The notes: generated by a model from the letters alone, not told the origin. A DNA stretch of 64,000 nucleotides from Lachnospiraceae bacterium (GCA_902363675.1 CABJAV010000005.1:62001-126000); one strand, 5' to 3'. Positions 37,051 through 46,087 are shown, counted from the stretch's first letter. Made by a program: numbers and translations.

Positions 37051-37749
37051 CTCCCTTTGTTCTGCATAATCAGCCGCAGCTTTCTTCATAATGCCAGATA
37101 GTTTTTCTTCATAATTATCCGGCAAAGACAGTTCAGGTGCTTTCTGTCCACCAAATAATTCATTAATCTTTAACTGGCTTTCACATCCATTTGCTGTAAA
37201 GCCCAAGCTGTCTGCAATACGATCAAATGCATGATTTAAAAATGTCACGTCTTCTCCCTTTGATACCTTATGGTACTGTAGCTTTCCCTCCGCATTGGAA
37301 CCATCGCATATGTAAATATCCCGACTGTCATCCTCATATGACTTTTGCAAAGCGTTATACTGTCTGGTGTATGCATCCATCCGGATGGAAATCAGGTCAT
37401 CTAATGTATAATTCCCCTTTGACTGCTTGATTGCATCAAGTGAATTCTGCATATCCTCTCTCATTGCCCAATAGAAATCATCCTCTGGATTCAGTTTCAA
37501 TTTCGGAAGAATTTCTCTCATCTGCATCATTTCTTCCATATCAATACGTCCCGGCATGCTCTGTACTTTTCCACGTAGTGCCGCCATGCCTTCCTTTGAC
37601 AGTTCAAGACTGTCAATTCTAATTTTTCGCCCTTTTAATTCCGGCACCGCATCCTGCATCTGTTTTGATTTTTCTCCGTTGTTTACAGTTGACCAATCGA
37701 GCAGATTCCATATATAAAAACGGTTTCCTGTATTACTTATTTTTGTCAT
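37051..37749 (-). pseudogene. Orphan protein gene, 3' end replaced by IS110 relic
   Basis: About 233 native codons from ATG 37749 (AGGGAG upstream), then the frame runs 14 codons into the transposase relic out of its frame and stops at 37012. The product is helical and charged, with no signal peptide or membrane segment. I do not recognise the family. It lies 36 bp after the DUF6033-like gene on the same strand, so the two were probably co-expressed. A 5'-truncated gene on the far side of the 12.3-kb block (48983-49313) could hold its missing 3' part; that is a guess. Confidence 0.6.
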
Positions 37750-37785
37750 AACATTATGCTCCCTTACACTTTTATATCAAAGTCC

Positions 37786-38406
37786 CTATGCCAAAGCATC
37801 AAATGCCGAAACTCCGCTTTCCGTCACTCCTATAGGAATTGAAGTACCTACCAATTCCACCATTTTTCCTGTCAGGTCATCTACATCTTTTCCATCAATT
37901 TTCAGATTATATTGCCGTTCTTTCTGCTCCTGTTTTTCGGCACGCTGTTTTTCCAGTTTTTCCTCTGTCTCTTTCTTTTCTGCTTTCCTTTTCTCGAGTC
38001 TTTCTTCAAGTTCTTTCCTTGCTTTTCCTGTTCCCGGATCAACTTCATCTTGAGTACACATTACAGAACTCATGCTATCATATCCATTTATAGTAATACT
38101 ATAACTCAGTATCTTTGCTCCTCTTGCTGCCACATAAGCTCTTGACTGTTCTATTGTTTTTGGTATTAGCGATAAATTGTACTCCAACCATTGTTTTGTC
38201 TTTTCATCTCCCATAGCCTTTGACAAAAGAGAACTGTTTATATTTACAGAATAATCCCTGCTTCGTAAACAATCGTATTTTTGTGTTAAATAGTTCTTAT
38301 ATTCATGAGCATTCTTATATGTCCTGCCCGTTTTGTTTCCAGCATTTTGTGTATTGCCATAACTATTCGTATATGACGCATATGTTCCTATTCCTGTAAC
38401 TGCCAT
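37786..38406 (-). CDS. DUF6033-like protein
   Basis: A 206-residue protein from ATG 38406 (MAVTGIGTYASYTNSYG), with AAAGGAG upstream. It has a Tyr/Asn/Gly-rich start, a core with WLEYNLSLIPKTIEQ and ILSYSITINGYD, and a long Lys/Glu-rich coiled segment (about 130-175). This layout recalls DUF6033 proteins of Clostridia; function unknown. A degenerate relative lies at 48681-48992. No secretion signal. Confidence 0.65.
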   Translation of the reverse strand: MAVTGIGTYASYTNSYGNTQNAGNKTGRTYKNAHEYKNYLTQKYDCLRSRDYSVNINSSLLSKAMGDEKTKQWLEYNLSLIPKTIEQSRAYVAARGAKILSYSITINGYDSMSSVMCTQDEVDPGTGKARKELEERLEKRKAEKKETEEKLEKQRAEKQEQKERQYNLKIDGKDVDDLTGKMVELVGTSIPIGVTESGVSAFDALA

Positions 38407-38488
38407 ATTAACATATCTCCTTTCATTATTCGGAGTCCTTCCAACTATGCCACCTGTTGGATTTCTCTCAGAATCAATATAATATTGA

Positions 38489-38758
38489 TCACACGCTAGC
38501 TTCAAACATACTTTGGCTAACACCTTTCATCCACATATTCTGTGCTGCTCCATATCCTTTTTCCTGCCCTATATCATACAATCCACTGCTGTCAAAGCCT
38601 ATTTTCAATACCAAATCATTTTCTTTCTTCCAGCCATTTTTAGCATATTGCAGCCATCTCTTAGAATAAAGTTCATACCCTGCACCATTTTTAGATTTTT
38701 CCTTAAACAATGCCAGTATATCTGTACCATCCTCTGCAATAAAAGTACCATTTATCTG
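38489..38758 (-). pseudogene. Fragment of an orphan surface- or effector-type protein
   Basis: The frame after a stop reads NGTFIAEDGTDILALF, then GAGYELYSKRWLQY and IGFDSSGLYDIG, and ends at 38489. No start or ribosome site fits the full frame; only an internal Met is available. It looks like a middle or C-terminal piece of a larger gene. A 17-codon frame on the same strand (38752-38805) is similar debris. Confidence 0.5.
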
Positions 38759-38832
38759 CTATCACTTTCTTCTCGTTTTCCAATTTCTTTTCTGTAATCT
38801 TCCATAAGCCTAACACAATGGTCTGCTATATC

Positions 38833-39162
38833 CTACATTCCAAGTTTTTTGAAAAAAGCAACCTGCATTCCCATCATTTCTTCACAAACAACCATTTTCT
38901 GTTCATCTGCATTACTAATAGCAAGCCATGGGAATGCTTTATATCTTTTAGTGTCACCAATGAGGAAATTATACCCTATCAATTTATCTTCGCGAAAAAC
39001 AAAATAGAATTGAGGTCCTGAACCCGGAATCGATTTTTCCATAATTCGTTGCATTGTTTTCACCCCACCGTATGCTGGAATAAAACCTATTTGCTCAAGA
39101 GCGTTTAAAATACCAGTTTTTTTATCTGTAGGTATGTCTCTATAATTTATAATCTGCTCCAT
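38833..39162 (-). CDS. Hypothetical cytosolic protein, about 109 aa
   Basis: From ATG 39162 (MEQIINYRDIP), GAGG upstream. A mixed alpha/beta protein with GPQFYFVFREDKLIGYNFLIGD in the middle, which could be an immunity-type or acetyltransferase-like fold, but no family motif is certain. It lies among orphan genes and fragments in the same strand order as a possible toxin/immunity relic region. Confidence 0.55.
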   Translation of the reverse strand: MEQIINYRDIPTDKKTGILNALEQIGFIPAYGGVKTMQRIMEKSIPGSGPQFYFVFREDKLIGYNFLIGDTKRYKAFPWLAISNADEQKMVVCEEMMGMQVAFFKKLGM

Positions 39163-39212
39163 TTGCTTTGCCCTCATTCAATTTAGATTTGTCACTTTCA
39201 TTAAAGTAAGAA

Positions 39213-39674
39213 TTAATTGGTCAGCTTCGGCAATTCATTTTCTTCAACCGGAACTGCTTCAAGGTCAAGATTTGACCAATATGAGCCAATATCTGATCTT
39301 GTAAAGTATTCAAAATTGCCCGTGGAAGATTTCAGCTTTCCGTTCTTGACCCCATTACAGACATAAATCAGTTCGTAGCTTGTCCCATCTGAAAGGTTAA
39401 ATCGAAAACTGGTCACATCCCCTCCTGTGGTCTCTTCAACTTGCTTTTCCATCAATGACAAGTCCTCAAACTTATCATACAAGTCTGTTATGTCAGTTTT
39501 TGCAACGACTACTTTCTTTTCCGCTGATACAGGTACTCCCGTATAGTGGTACATTTCGATATTTTCAACTTCTCCAACTTCAAAAGGAAAGTCAATATTA
39601 ACTTTTTCTCCGTTGCAGCCGACTACCCCCATCATCAAAAGCAGCAAGGTTATCATTCCTATCATTTTTTTCAT
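39213..39674 (-). CDS. Small lipoprotein
   Basis: A 153-residue protein with a signal peptide and lipobox (GVVGC, Cys about residue 20). The mature part contains VNIDFPFEVGEVENIEMY and a C-terminal acidic tail. AAAGGAG precedes the ATG. No family recognised. Probably anchored outside the membrane. Confidence 0.75.
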   Translation of the reverse strand: MKKMIGMITLLLLMMGVVGCNGEKVNIDFPFEVGEVENIEMYHYTGVPVSAEKKVVVAKTDITDLYDKFEDLSLMEKQVEETTGGDVTSFRFNLSDGTSYELIYVCNGVKNGKLKSSTGNFEYFTRSDIGSYWSNLDLEAVPVEENELPKLTN

Positions 39675-39887
39675 ATCATCACACTCCTTTGCAACTCCAA
39701 AGTTATTTTACTTGCGCTCCATAAATCCTATGATTGAAAAATCAATCCTACAATCCCCATTCTGATAAAAAGCACTTTTTCAATATCGTTTATTGAGAAT
39801 AGTCATTTTACCGTGCATATATATTCAATATCTTTTTATCTATTATAATGAAATCAAGGGCTGGTCTAGCACCAAAGATGTTGTATT

Positions 39888-40520
39888 CTATACTGATACA
39901 TCAATAGAATTACGAACTAACCTATTACCATTTTTGACAAGAGTAGATTCCACTGATTCTCTTTTGATATTATCAAGAATGCTTGTATCAAACTTTTGTC
40001 CCGGTTTCCAAATTGGATTAGCTGATTTCACTGCTGCATACATAGCAGCTTTATATTGTCCTTCGTATTGCTCTAAAGTCCATGTACCACTTAGTCGTTT
40101 GTCTTTGCTTACACTTAACTGATAATCTTTGAAAATATCCGAACGCTTCGTTGTATCACCATTTGAAAGACCGTTTTCCTGAATAAATTCCCTCTTCACA
40201 TTATCAAACATCTTTTGACGATATTCCTCAGATACACTTGTGAGTTGCTGCCACGATGTACCTTTGCCGGTAACATCCATTCCTGCCACCCCATTCGCAT
40301 TTAGCAAATCACCATCCGAATCAAATTGCTTCATCAGATTCTTAATAATGGTATCTCTTCCACCGAATGTTTCATATATCAATCTTTCTTCTGCTGACAT
40401 CATGGCTTCATTTTGCATAATACCAGATAACCAGCCTTTTTCTTTCAAAGCCTTATATTGTTTACTATTTGTGTTGATACCATTATAGGTATTGCCTAAT
40501 CCGCTGATATTCATTGACAT
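39888..40520 (-). CDS. Orphan protein with EF-hand-like loop, 210 aa
   Basis: From ATG 40520 (MSMNISGLGNTYNGINTNSK), GGAGG upstream; the longer frame to 40547 has no site. It has DSDGDLLNANGVAGMD, a possible Ca-binding or EF-hand-like loop, and otherwise helical, soluble sequence. The Gly/Asn/Tyr-rich start is like that of the DUF6033-like protein at 38406, so they may belong to one system of orphan proteins. Function unknown. Confidence 0.6.
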   Translation of the reverse strand: MSMNISGLGNTYNGINTNSKQYKALKEKGWLSGIMQNEAMMSAEERLIYETFGGRDTIIKNLMKQFDSDGDLLNANGVAGMDVTGKGTSWQQLTSVSEEYRQKMFDNVKREFIQENGLSNGDTTKRSDIFKDYQLSVSKDKRLSGTWTLEQYEGQYKAAMYAAVKSANPIWKPGQKFDTSILDNIKRESVESTLVKNGNRLVRNSIDVSV

Positions 40521-40618
40521 ATAAAACCTCCTTGTAAATAAATTCAAAATCCGTTTAGAATTAACTCAATGCTATATAGTATATATCGTCATAAATCTCC
40601 AAGAAATAAGTTTCACTG

Positions 40619-40753
40619 TTAAGTGCCCTCTTGATTATACAGGTGGTTGTTGCGTGTTCTTCGTTCCTCTTTGGATAACTTTTGACGCAACCTCTTTTCC
40701 AAGTTCTCAAACTGGCGGATTTTCTTCTTTCCATCCTCAATCTCGGCTGCCCC
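40619..40753 (-). pseudogene. DUF3847-like mobilization-gene remnant
   Basis: A 44-codon open stretch without a start reads AAEIEDGKKKIRQFENLEKR and ends KEERRTRNNHLYNQEGT. This resembles the small DUF3847 proteins found beside relaxase genes on conjugative and mobilizable elements. It lies immediately downstream of the anti-sigma-like gene. Confidence 0.5.
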
Positions 40754-40772
40754 TTGTGGGTGTCAATCAAAA

Positions 40773-41405
40773 TTATTTTTCTTGGTCTGCGTCAACCGTT
40801 CCAACACCGTCATCAGTATATAGCTCGGCTGGAATTGAATTGACAGCAAGTTGTTTTTCTGGCGGTATCGAATTATACCACTCAAGCCATTCAAGGGTTT
40901 CTTCGGATAAGTCCGATTTGTTAAATAACTGTCCTTCAAATTCAACCGTTTCATTTTCAGCATCTTCCATATGACTATATAAGAAATATTTACCATCAAT
41001 TAAAACCACAATATTATTTTCATATTGATATACTTTAGCACCTACAATATCGTCATTGGCTTGGAAATTCTCTTTTGGCTCTTGCGATGAGCTAACTTTG
41101 CTTTCGATTTCCCCTAAATAAGTGAACTGGCTTTCTTTATCTGTAAAATCGAGTTGACTATCCGTATATTGATACAACTTGTTATTTACATAAACCATAG
41201 GAGCCAAATCTTCAGAAATAGGGGGATTAGAGCCATTAAGTAAACGCGGAATTGTAACTACGCAAATTATAAGGCAAAGACAGGCTGCCATAATTCCCCA
41301 CTTTATCCATATAGGCTTTTTCATTTTCGTTTTGTAGTTGAGTGCTTCATCAACATATTTTGTATCAAGCTCGCTCATAGCGTCAGAAAATTTCTTTGCG
41401 TTCAT
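40773..41405 (-). CDS. Anti-sigma-factor-like single-pass membrane protein
   Basis: A 210-residue protein with a short cytosolic N-terminal helix region (1-33), one membrane segment (about 34-53) and an extracytoplasmic domain of about 155 residues. Its start overlaps the stop of the ECF sigma gene by 4 bp, the classic layout of a sigma/anti-sigma pair. The N-terminal part (KFSDAMSELDTKYVDEAL) is typical of this role in Clostridia. Sensed signal unknown. Confidence 0.78.
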   Translation of the reverse strand: MNAKKFSDAMSELDTKYVDEALNYKTKMKKPIWIKWGIMAACLCLIICVVTIPRLLNGSNPPISEDLAPMVYVNNKLYQYTDSQLDFTDKESQFTYLGEIESKVSSSQEPKENFQANDDIVGAKVYQYENNIVVLIDGKYFLYSHMEDAENETVEFEGQLFNKSDLSEETLEWLEWYNSIPPEKQLAVNSIPAELYTDDGVGTVDADQEK

Positions 41406-41965
41406 ACGAATACCTCTCTTTCAATCAAGTATTGCTTCATTTTCTCGCGGATACGGGTCAGCCGGACAGAAATATTTTTTTCTGAAAGCCCTACAAACTC
41501 GGCTATGTCCTTGTAGCTGTCGGAAAACCAATAGCGGCGCATAAAGATAACGCGGTTTTCGATAGTCAGCGTGTCTAAAAAAGACTCAATGATACAGGCT
41601 AACTCTCTGACCTCGATTTCTTCTTCAATGTTTTTCTGGTCTGCAATACAGGCTTCAATTTCCTCCAAAGCAATCGTGTAATGACTGCTTCGTTTGGCTG
41701 CTTCCTTTCTCCAATAGATTTTGAGCGAAATATTCCGAACGATTTTCAAAAGATACGACAACAATGGGTTAGGTCGTGCTGGGGGAATGGCGTTCCATGC
41801 ACCTAAATAAGCGTCGTTTACACATTCCTCCGCGTCCTGTCTGCTCCCTACTATATGGTAGGAAAGATTGTGACAGGCTTTTCCATATTTTATGTCCAGT
41901 TCCCGTATGCCCTGTTCCGAACGCTCAAAAAACATTTCTATGATTTTTTCATCGTCTATCATCAC
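41402..41965 (-). CDS. ECF-type RNA polymerase sigma factor
   Basis: A 187-residue protein with region 2 (SRQDAEECVNDAYLGAWNAIPP) and region 4 (FMRRYWFSDSYKDIAEFVGLSEKNISVRL). It overlaps the membrane anti-sigma-like gene by 4 bp. Target promoters are not evident in this window. Confidence 0.9.
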   Translation of the reverse strand: MMIDDEKIIEMFFERSEQGIRELDIKYGKACHNLSYHIVGSRQDAEECVNDAYLGAWNAIPPARPNPLLSYLLKIVRNISLKIYWRKEAAKRSSHYTIALEEIEACIADQKNIEEEIEVRELACIIESFLDTLTIENRVIFMRRYWFSDSYKDIAEFVGLSEKNISVRLTRIREKMKQYLIEREVFV

Positions 41966-42046
41966 ACCGCCTCCTTTCCGGCTTCACTCATATACTACGG
42001 TTTCAGCGGCAAACACTACATCTAATCCGAAACTTTTTTCAAAAAA

Positions 42047-42151
42047 TTACCATTTTGCTTTATTATAAAATACATAATCGCAGAACATGCAACTCCTACA
42101 GGATATGTTATTGTCATAGATGCCATTCATATAATTGTTCACACTAGACAT
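42047..42151 (-). CDS. Candidate small ORF, 34 aa, Cys-containing
   Basis: From ATG 42151, with a strong site (GGAGGTATTATAAA), reading MSSVNNYMNGIYDNNISCRS and then CMFCDYVFYNKAKW. Three Cys lie close together (CxxCxxC). The site argues for translation, but it could be the start of a gene lost by deletion. Upstream, 42173-42330 holds a second short frame ending SEIISVEAVFNAKA that looks like a C-terminal fragment. Confidence 0.4.
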   Translation of the reverse strand: MSSVNNYMNGIYDNNISCRSCMFCDYVFYNKAKW

Positions 42152-42330
42152 TTTATAATACCTCCATTCTTTCATTAGGCTTTCGCATTAAAAACCGCCT
42201 CAACAGAAATTATTTCTGACTTATACTTATAAGATTTGTTTTGCTCCCAATTCCAACAACCATGTCTTGCTATATCAGTTTCAAGCATTTCTTACTGACG
42301 GGCAAGTATGCCATACCAACCGCACTATAT

Positions 42331-42930
42331 CTAAGGAATCTGCTGTTTTACTATAGACTTAAAATAATCTATATATTTTACTAGATTCTGCGCGTCAATG
42401 GATGCTGGATCACTATTCTTTATTTTTCCGGCCTCCTTAAATAGAAGCATAAATCTATCTGCTAAGATTTTCTCATCTTCCTCAGTACGATTCTTCTGCT
42501 TTTCTTCCATTTCTTTGTATTCCGGTGTGCTACCGTATAATTCCTTTGCCTGTCTGGAATATTCATCCAACTTACTTCTGTCAAAAGCCTTAAAGTCCAT
42601 ATGTTTCACTCCCAATAATTTTATTCCAAGTGCAAAGTTCATCAAGTTATCAATATGTTCCTTTTTAAGCCTAAGAAGTTCTATCTGTTGTTCCAAAGCT
42701 TTGCTTCTATCAAAATCCGGACTATTTATAATTGCCTTGATGTCTTTAAGTGGAAACTCTAATTCACGAAACAGTAGTATGTGTTGAAGGAGCTCCAAAT
42801 CTGCATCGTCATACAGTCTGTAGCCTGCATCGGTGTATCCCGTCGGATGTAAAAGACCAATCTTGTCATAATATTGTAGAGTGCGTATACTCACTCCGGC
42901 AAGTTTACTCACTTCATGCACTGTCATCAT
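42331..42930 (-). CDS. MerR family regulator, TipA-like, C-terminally short
   Basis: A 199-residue protein with an N-terminal MerR winged helix (VHEVSKLAGVSIRTLQYYDKIGLLHP), a coiled coil (about 75-105) and the start of a TipAS-like drug-binding domain. TipA-like proteins are usually about 250 residues and have a long domain with conserved aromatic residues after this point; here it ends at KYIDYFKSIVKQQIP. The gene may be truncated. Cognate target genes are not visible. Confidence 0.75.
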   Translation of the reverse strand: MMTVHEVSKLAGVSIRTLQYYDKIGLLHPTGYTDAGYRLYDDADLELLQHILLFRELEFPLKDIKAIINSPDFDRSKALEQQIELLRLKKEHIDNLMNFALGIKLLGVKHMDFKAFDRSKLDEYSRQAKELYGSTPEYKEMEEKQKNRTEEDEKILADRFMLLFKEAGKIKNSDPASIDAQNLVKYIDYFKSIVKQQIP

Positions 42931-42956
42931 TTTTATTTTCTCCCTTGACTTGGTGA

Positions 42957-43549
42957 CTTTAGCATAAACTATTACGTAACGTCGGAGTCAATACTTATTT
43001 CAAAAAATTTATACAAAGGGACTTGAGCTTTTTTCTATATCTTTTATTTCTTTCAATATGTGTAATTTTACATTCATTGACAACCTAAATCTCATCCTAC
43101 ACTTTAGTTATCTCCATTGTGTGCTTGGATAGATTTAGTTCTCGGTGCCCGTTTTCCATTTTCGGTGCTCCAATTACTCATTTTTATAATTTTTCGGTGC
43201 TCGCAAGCCCCATAAAATAAAAAATGCAACAATGAATTTTCACGATCATTGTTGCCAAATTAATGTTCCCTGCGGGAATCGAACCCACAACTAGCGCTTA
43301 GGAGCTCGAGATACCACTGTAAATACATACAATGATTAGTCAACCTAAGTCAAGGAAATCCTTGGTTTTCTTATTAGATTAACTATATTATAACGTGCTG
43401 TAGGTCGGATGTCGATGATTTTTTGACCATATTTTACTCGGATTTACTTACTGCTACTTCTAGATAAAAAGATGGAAGCAGTTGCTCCGTACTTCCCCAT
43501 TTTACTAATTCAGCCATACATCATTTTTGCTCATACTATTTTCTCCATA
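42957..43549. other. Intergenic stretch with CGGTGC repeats and tRNA fragment
   Basis: No gene is seen in about 590 bp. CGGTGC occurs at 43143, 43163 and 43195 in similar TTTTCGGTGCTC contexts, which could be multiple transposase-binding sites of a lost insertion sequence end. A tRNA 3' fragment lies at 43264-43306. Confidence 0.5.
43264..43306 (-). other. 3' half of a tRNA-Arg(CCT) gene, probable att-site remnant
   Basis: On the reverse strand the anticodon-side CTCCTAA, the T-arm GTGGG-TTCGATT-CCCGC and the acceptor strand AGGGAAC plus A are present, but the 5' half is absent and the anticodon stem cannot form. Integrative elements that use tRNA genes duplicate exactly this 3' part. No integrase gene is in this window. 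Confidence 0.65.
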
Positions 43550-44158
43550 TTATTTTTCAAACTCTGGTTTCCAGTTTGCAAACTGTACAAGCTGTTCATC
43601 CGTGCGGTGATAATATCTTTCATTCTTGTCCAGCTTTGCAATCTGTTCCATTTCTTCATCTGTTAATGCAAAATCAAAGATATCCATATTGTCCTTAATG
43701 TGTTCTGCATTTTTACTTCCAGGAATTATAACAAATCCCATCTGAGTATGCCAACGGAGAATAACCTGTGCAGGTGTTTTTCCATATTTTTTGCCAAGTC
43801 CTGCAAATACCAACTCATTCATTAATGCTGTATCTCCATGTCCCAGCGGATACCAGCTCATAAGCTTAATTCCATATTTGTCTAAAGTTACACGAAGTTC
43901 TTTCTGTGTGAAATATGGATGTACTTCCACCTGAATAAACTGAGGTACAATTTCCCACTTTGTCTCCAACTCTTCCATATATTTTCCTTCAAAATTCGAG
44001 ATACCAATGGATTTTGCTTTGCCCTCTCTATACGCTTTTTCAAGCATTCTGTATCCGGCAAGCCAGTTGCCTGCAGGCTGGTGTATATAAAGTAAATCCA
44101 CATAATCAACACCAAGTCTTTCTAGAGTTTCTTCTACAGTATTCTCATTTTCATATTC
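43550..44158 (-). pseudogene. Aldo/keto reductase, 3' part (split by ISL3 insertion)
   Basis: Carries the C-terminal two thirds of an aldo/keto reductase, from EYENENTVEETLERLG through DYVDLLYIHQP (active-site His) to QVILRWHTQ, IPGSKN and the end at 43550. The 5' part is at 45794-46027. The catalytic Asp, Tyr and Lys are in the other piece, so the enzyme is lost. An internal ATG at 44101 would give a partial barrel only. Confidence 0.85.
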
Positions 44159-44171
44159 ACTAGTATAGCGT

Positions 44172-44179
44172 TTTTAAAT
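44172..44179. repeat. 8-bp target site duplication (left) of the ISL3 element
   Basis: TTTTAAAT here and at 45787-45794 directly flank the element. Eight bp is the usual size for ISL3. Confidence 0.8.
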
Positions 44180-45786
44180 GGCTCTTCATTAGGATGTGTG
44201 GTATAGAAAATCGGCTCAAAGCCGCATAAAACTTGAAAAAGCATATGGGCTCTATTATAATTTTTTTGTCCAGAAAAAATTGTAAAAGAAAGAGTCACCA
44301 TATGCTCAATAAAAATTGTATCAAAACTATCCTAAATGTCAAGCACACTTGTATTGATAAAGTTACTATGCTCGCAGATACCTCTATCATGATTGAGGTG
44401 CATGCCACCAAAGGCGAGCAGTGTCGATGTGGCATTTGTGGAAAAAAATCAAAGTTCTATGACAATGGTAATGAAGGTGCCAGAACCTGGAGAGCCTGCG
44501 ACTGGGCAGGACATAAAGTTATTCTGGTTGGACCCTCTTGCAGAGTCAATTGTAAGGAACATGGTGTCGTTACATGCCGCTTCCCTTGGGCTAGACATGG
44601 TTCTCGCTTTACACGTAAATTCGAGGAACAGACTGCTTGGATGGCTGTTAATTGTTCTCGTGTAGCAGTTGCTGCATTCATGAGAATTTCATGGAATACA
44701 GTAGGTCCTATCATCGAACGTGTTGAGAAAGACCTTGCTATTAATCCAAATGCAAGATTTGATAACCTTGTTCGTATTGGTGTTGATGAAACAAGCTATC
44801 GCAAGGGACATAAATACATCACAACAGTCGTTAATCATGATACGGGCAATGTCATCTGGGTTGCCAAGGGGCATGGAAAAACTATTTTTGAGCAGTTCTT
44901 TAAGCTGCTTACACCAGAACAGAGAAACAGCATTCAGCTGGTATCTGGTGACGGTGCTAAATGGATTGATGAATGTATAAAAGAATACTACCCGAATGCT
45001 AACCGTTGTGTGGATCCATTCCATGTTATTGAATGGGCAATGGATGCTCTTGATTCGGTTCGAGTAGATGCCTGGCGGGAAGCAAAAGCAGCTACAAAGG
45101 AGCAGCCAAAAGCCAAAAGAGGTCGTCCCAAGAAGGGCACTCCATCAAAAGATACCACTGCCACAGAACTCAAAAATTCTAAAATGGCATTGGGTAAAGC
45201 CCCTTCAAATCTTACTCCTAACCAACAGGCTAAGGTTGAGTGGATAGCAAAAACAGACCCACGATTGTATCGTGCATACAAACTCAAGGAATCCTTACGT
45301 CTAGTTTTCTATAACGACACCGTAGAAGATGCGAAGGAGTCTCTTGATGCTTGGTTTAAATGGGCAAGGCATTGTAGAATATCTGCATTTGTTGAACTAC
45401 AAAAAAAGATAAAACGGCATAAGCAATCAATACTGAATACAATAGAGTATGGATTAACCAATGCAAGGATTGAGGCAATAAACAACAAAATAAAGCTATC
45501 AATACGAATGACTTATGGATTTCGAAACTTAGATAACATGATGGCAATGATAATGCTAAGGTGTTCCGACATAAAGGTTCAACTGCCATGGGAAAAGGAT
45601 GAATGGTCTTCCTTCTTCTGCTTTGGCTAGGATATCCAGTATATAAATCAGCCGCAAGGGTGCATGCACCACTCCGTGGAAACCCTTGCCCCTGATTTAT
45701 ATACCAGATGAAAAGTAGTCAAGCAGAATAAAGGATAAGTGTGTTGCCAGAGGCAGCTACCTGCTCACACATTCTGATGATGCCTC
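44180..45786 (+). mobile_element. Complete ISL3-family insertion sequence, 1607 bp
   Basis: Bounded by imperfect 21-bp inverted repeats (left GGCTCTTCATTAGGATGTGTG, right in inverse GAGGCATCATCAGAATGTGTG; 15 of 21 match) and by the 8-bp duplication TTTTAAAT. It holds one transposase gene. It interrupts an aldo/keto reductase gene. The intact transposase frame and clear duplication suggest a recent insertion. Confidence 0.88.
44302..45630 (+). CDS. ISL3-family transposase
   Basis: A 442-residue DDE transposase from ATG 44302 (MLNKNCIKTILNVKHTC). The N-terminal zinc-type region has CRCGICGKKS and a later helix-turn-helix. The catalytic domain has RIGVDETSYRKGHKY (first Asp), LVSGDGAKW and CVDPFHVIEWAMD, and the C-terminal Glu in TNARIEAINNKIK. 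Full length for the family (about 420-440). A longer frame to 44233 lacks a ribosome site. Confidence 0.93.
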   Translation: MLNKNCIKTILNVKHTCIDKVTMLADTSIMIEVHATKGEQCRCGICGKKSKFYDNGNEGARTWRACDWAGHKVILVGPSCRVNCKEHGVVTCRFPWARHGSRFTRKFEEQTAWMAVNCSRVAVAAFMRISWNTVGPIIERVEKDLAINPNARFDNLVRIGVDETSYRKGHKYITTVVNHDTGNVIWVAKGHGKTIFEQFFKLLTPEQRNSIQLVSGDGAKWIDECIKEYYPNANRCVDPFHVIEWAMDALDSVRVDAWREAKAATKEQPKAKRGRPKKGTPSKDTTATELKNSKMALGKAPSNLTPNQQAKVEWIAKTDPRLYRAYKLKESLRLVFYNDTVEDAKESLDAWFKWARHCRISAFVELQKKIKRHKQSILNTIEYGLTNARIEAINNKIKLSIRMTYGFRNLDNMMAMIMLRCSDIKVQLPWEKDEWSSFFCFG

Positions 45787-45793
45787 TTTTAAA

Positions 45794-46027
45794 TTAACTA
45801 AACCATATTTTTGTTGATAGAAATATATTTTTTCTGTCAATTCCACTATCCTTGATTGCTCTTCCAACTGCACGCTCATTAAAATAACTCTGCGCCGTAT
45901 CGATTGCACGGTATCCAACTTTAAGCGCATCGAGTACGCATCTTTCACATTCTTCCTTTGTAACCTGATATACGCCGTATCCGAGGATCGGCATCTTAAC
46001 TCCATTGTTCAATGTAACGTATTCCAT
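45794..46027 (-). pseudogene. Aldo/keto reductase, 5' part
   Basis: From ATG 46027 (MEYVTLNNGVKMPILGYGVY; GGAGG upstream) through AIDTAQSYFNE (active-site Asp and Tyr) to NIFLSTKIWFS, then a TAA stop. The other part is at 43550-44158. Even with the insertion sequence and one target repeat removed, 23 extra bases, ending in the same TAGT as the gene side, remain between the halves, so the gene was already broken before the ISL3 insertion. Confidence 0.85.
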
Positions 46028-46087
46028 TTGCAATTCCTCCTTCTTGAAACATCAGCCCATTTCATTTTATCTGTCCTTATTATAAAG

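Noticed and set aside
36846-37067. Small separate gene for a helix-hairpin-helix protein
   Set aside because: It is the C-terminal part of an IS110-family transposase, repeated at 49314-49606.
43264-43306. Functional tRNA gene
   Set aside because: The 5' half and the anticodon stem are missing.
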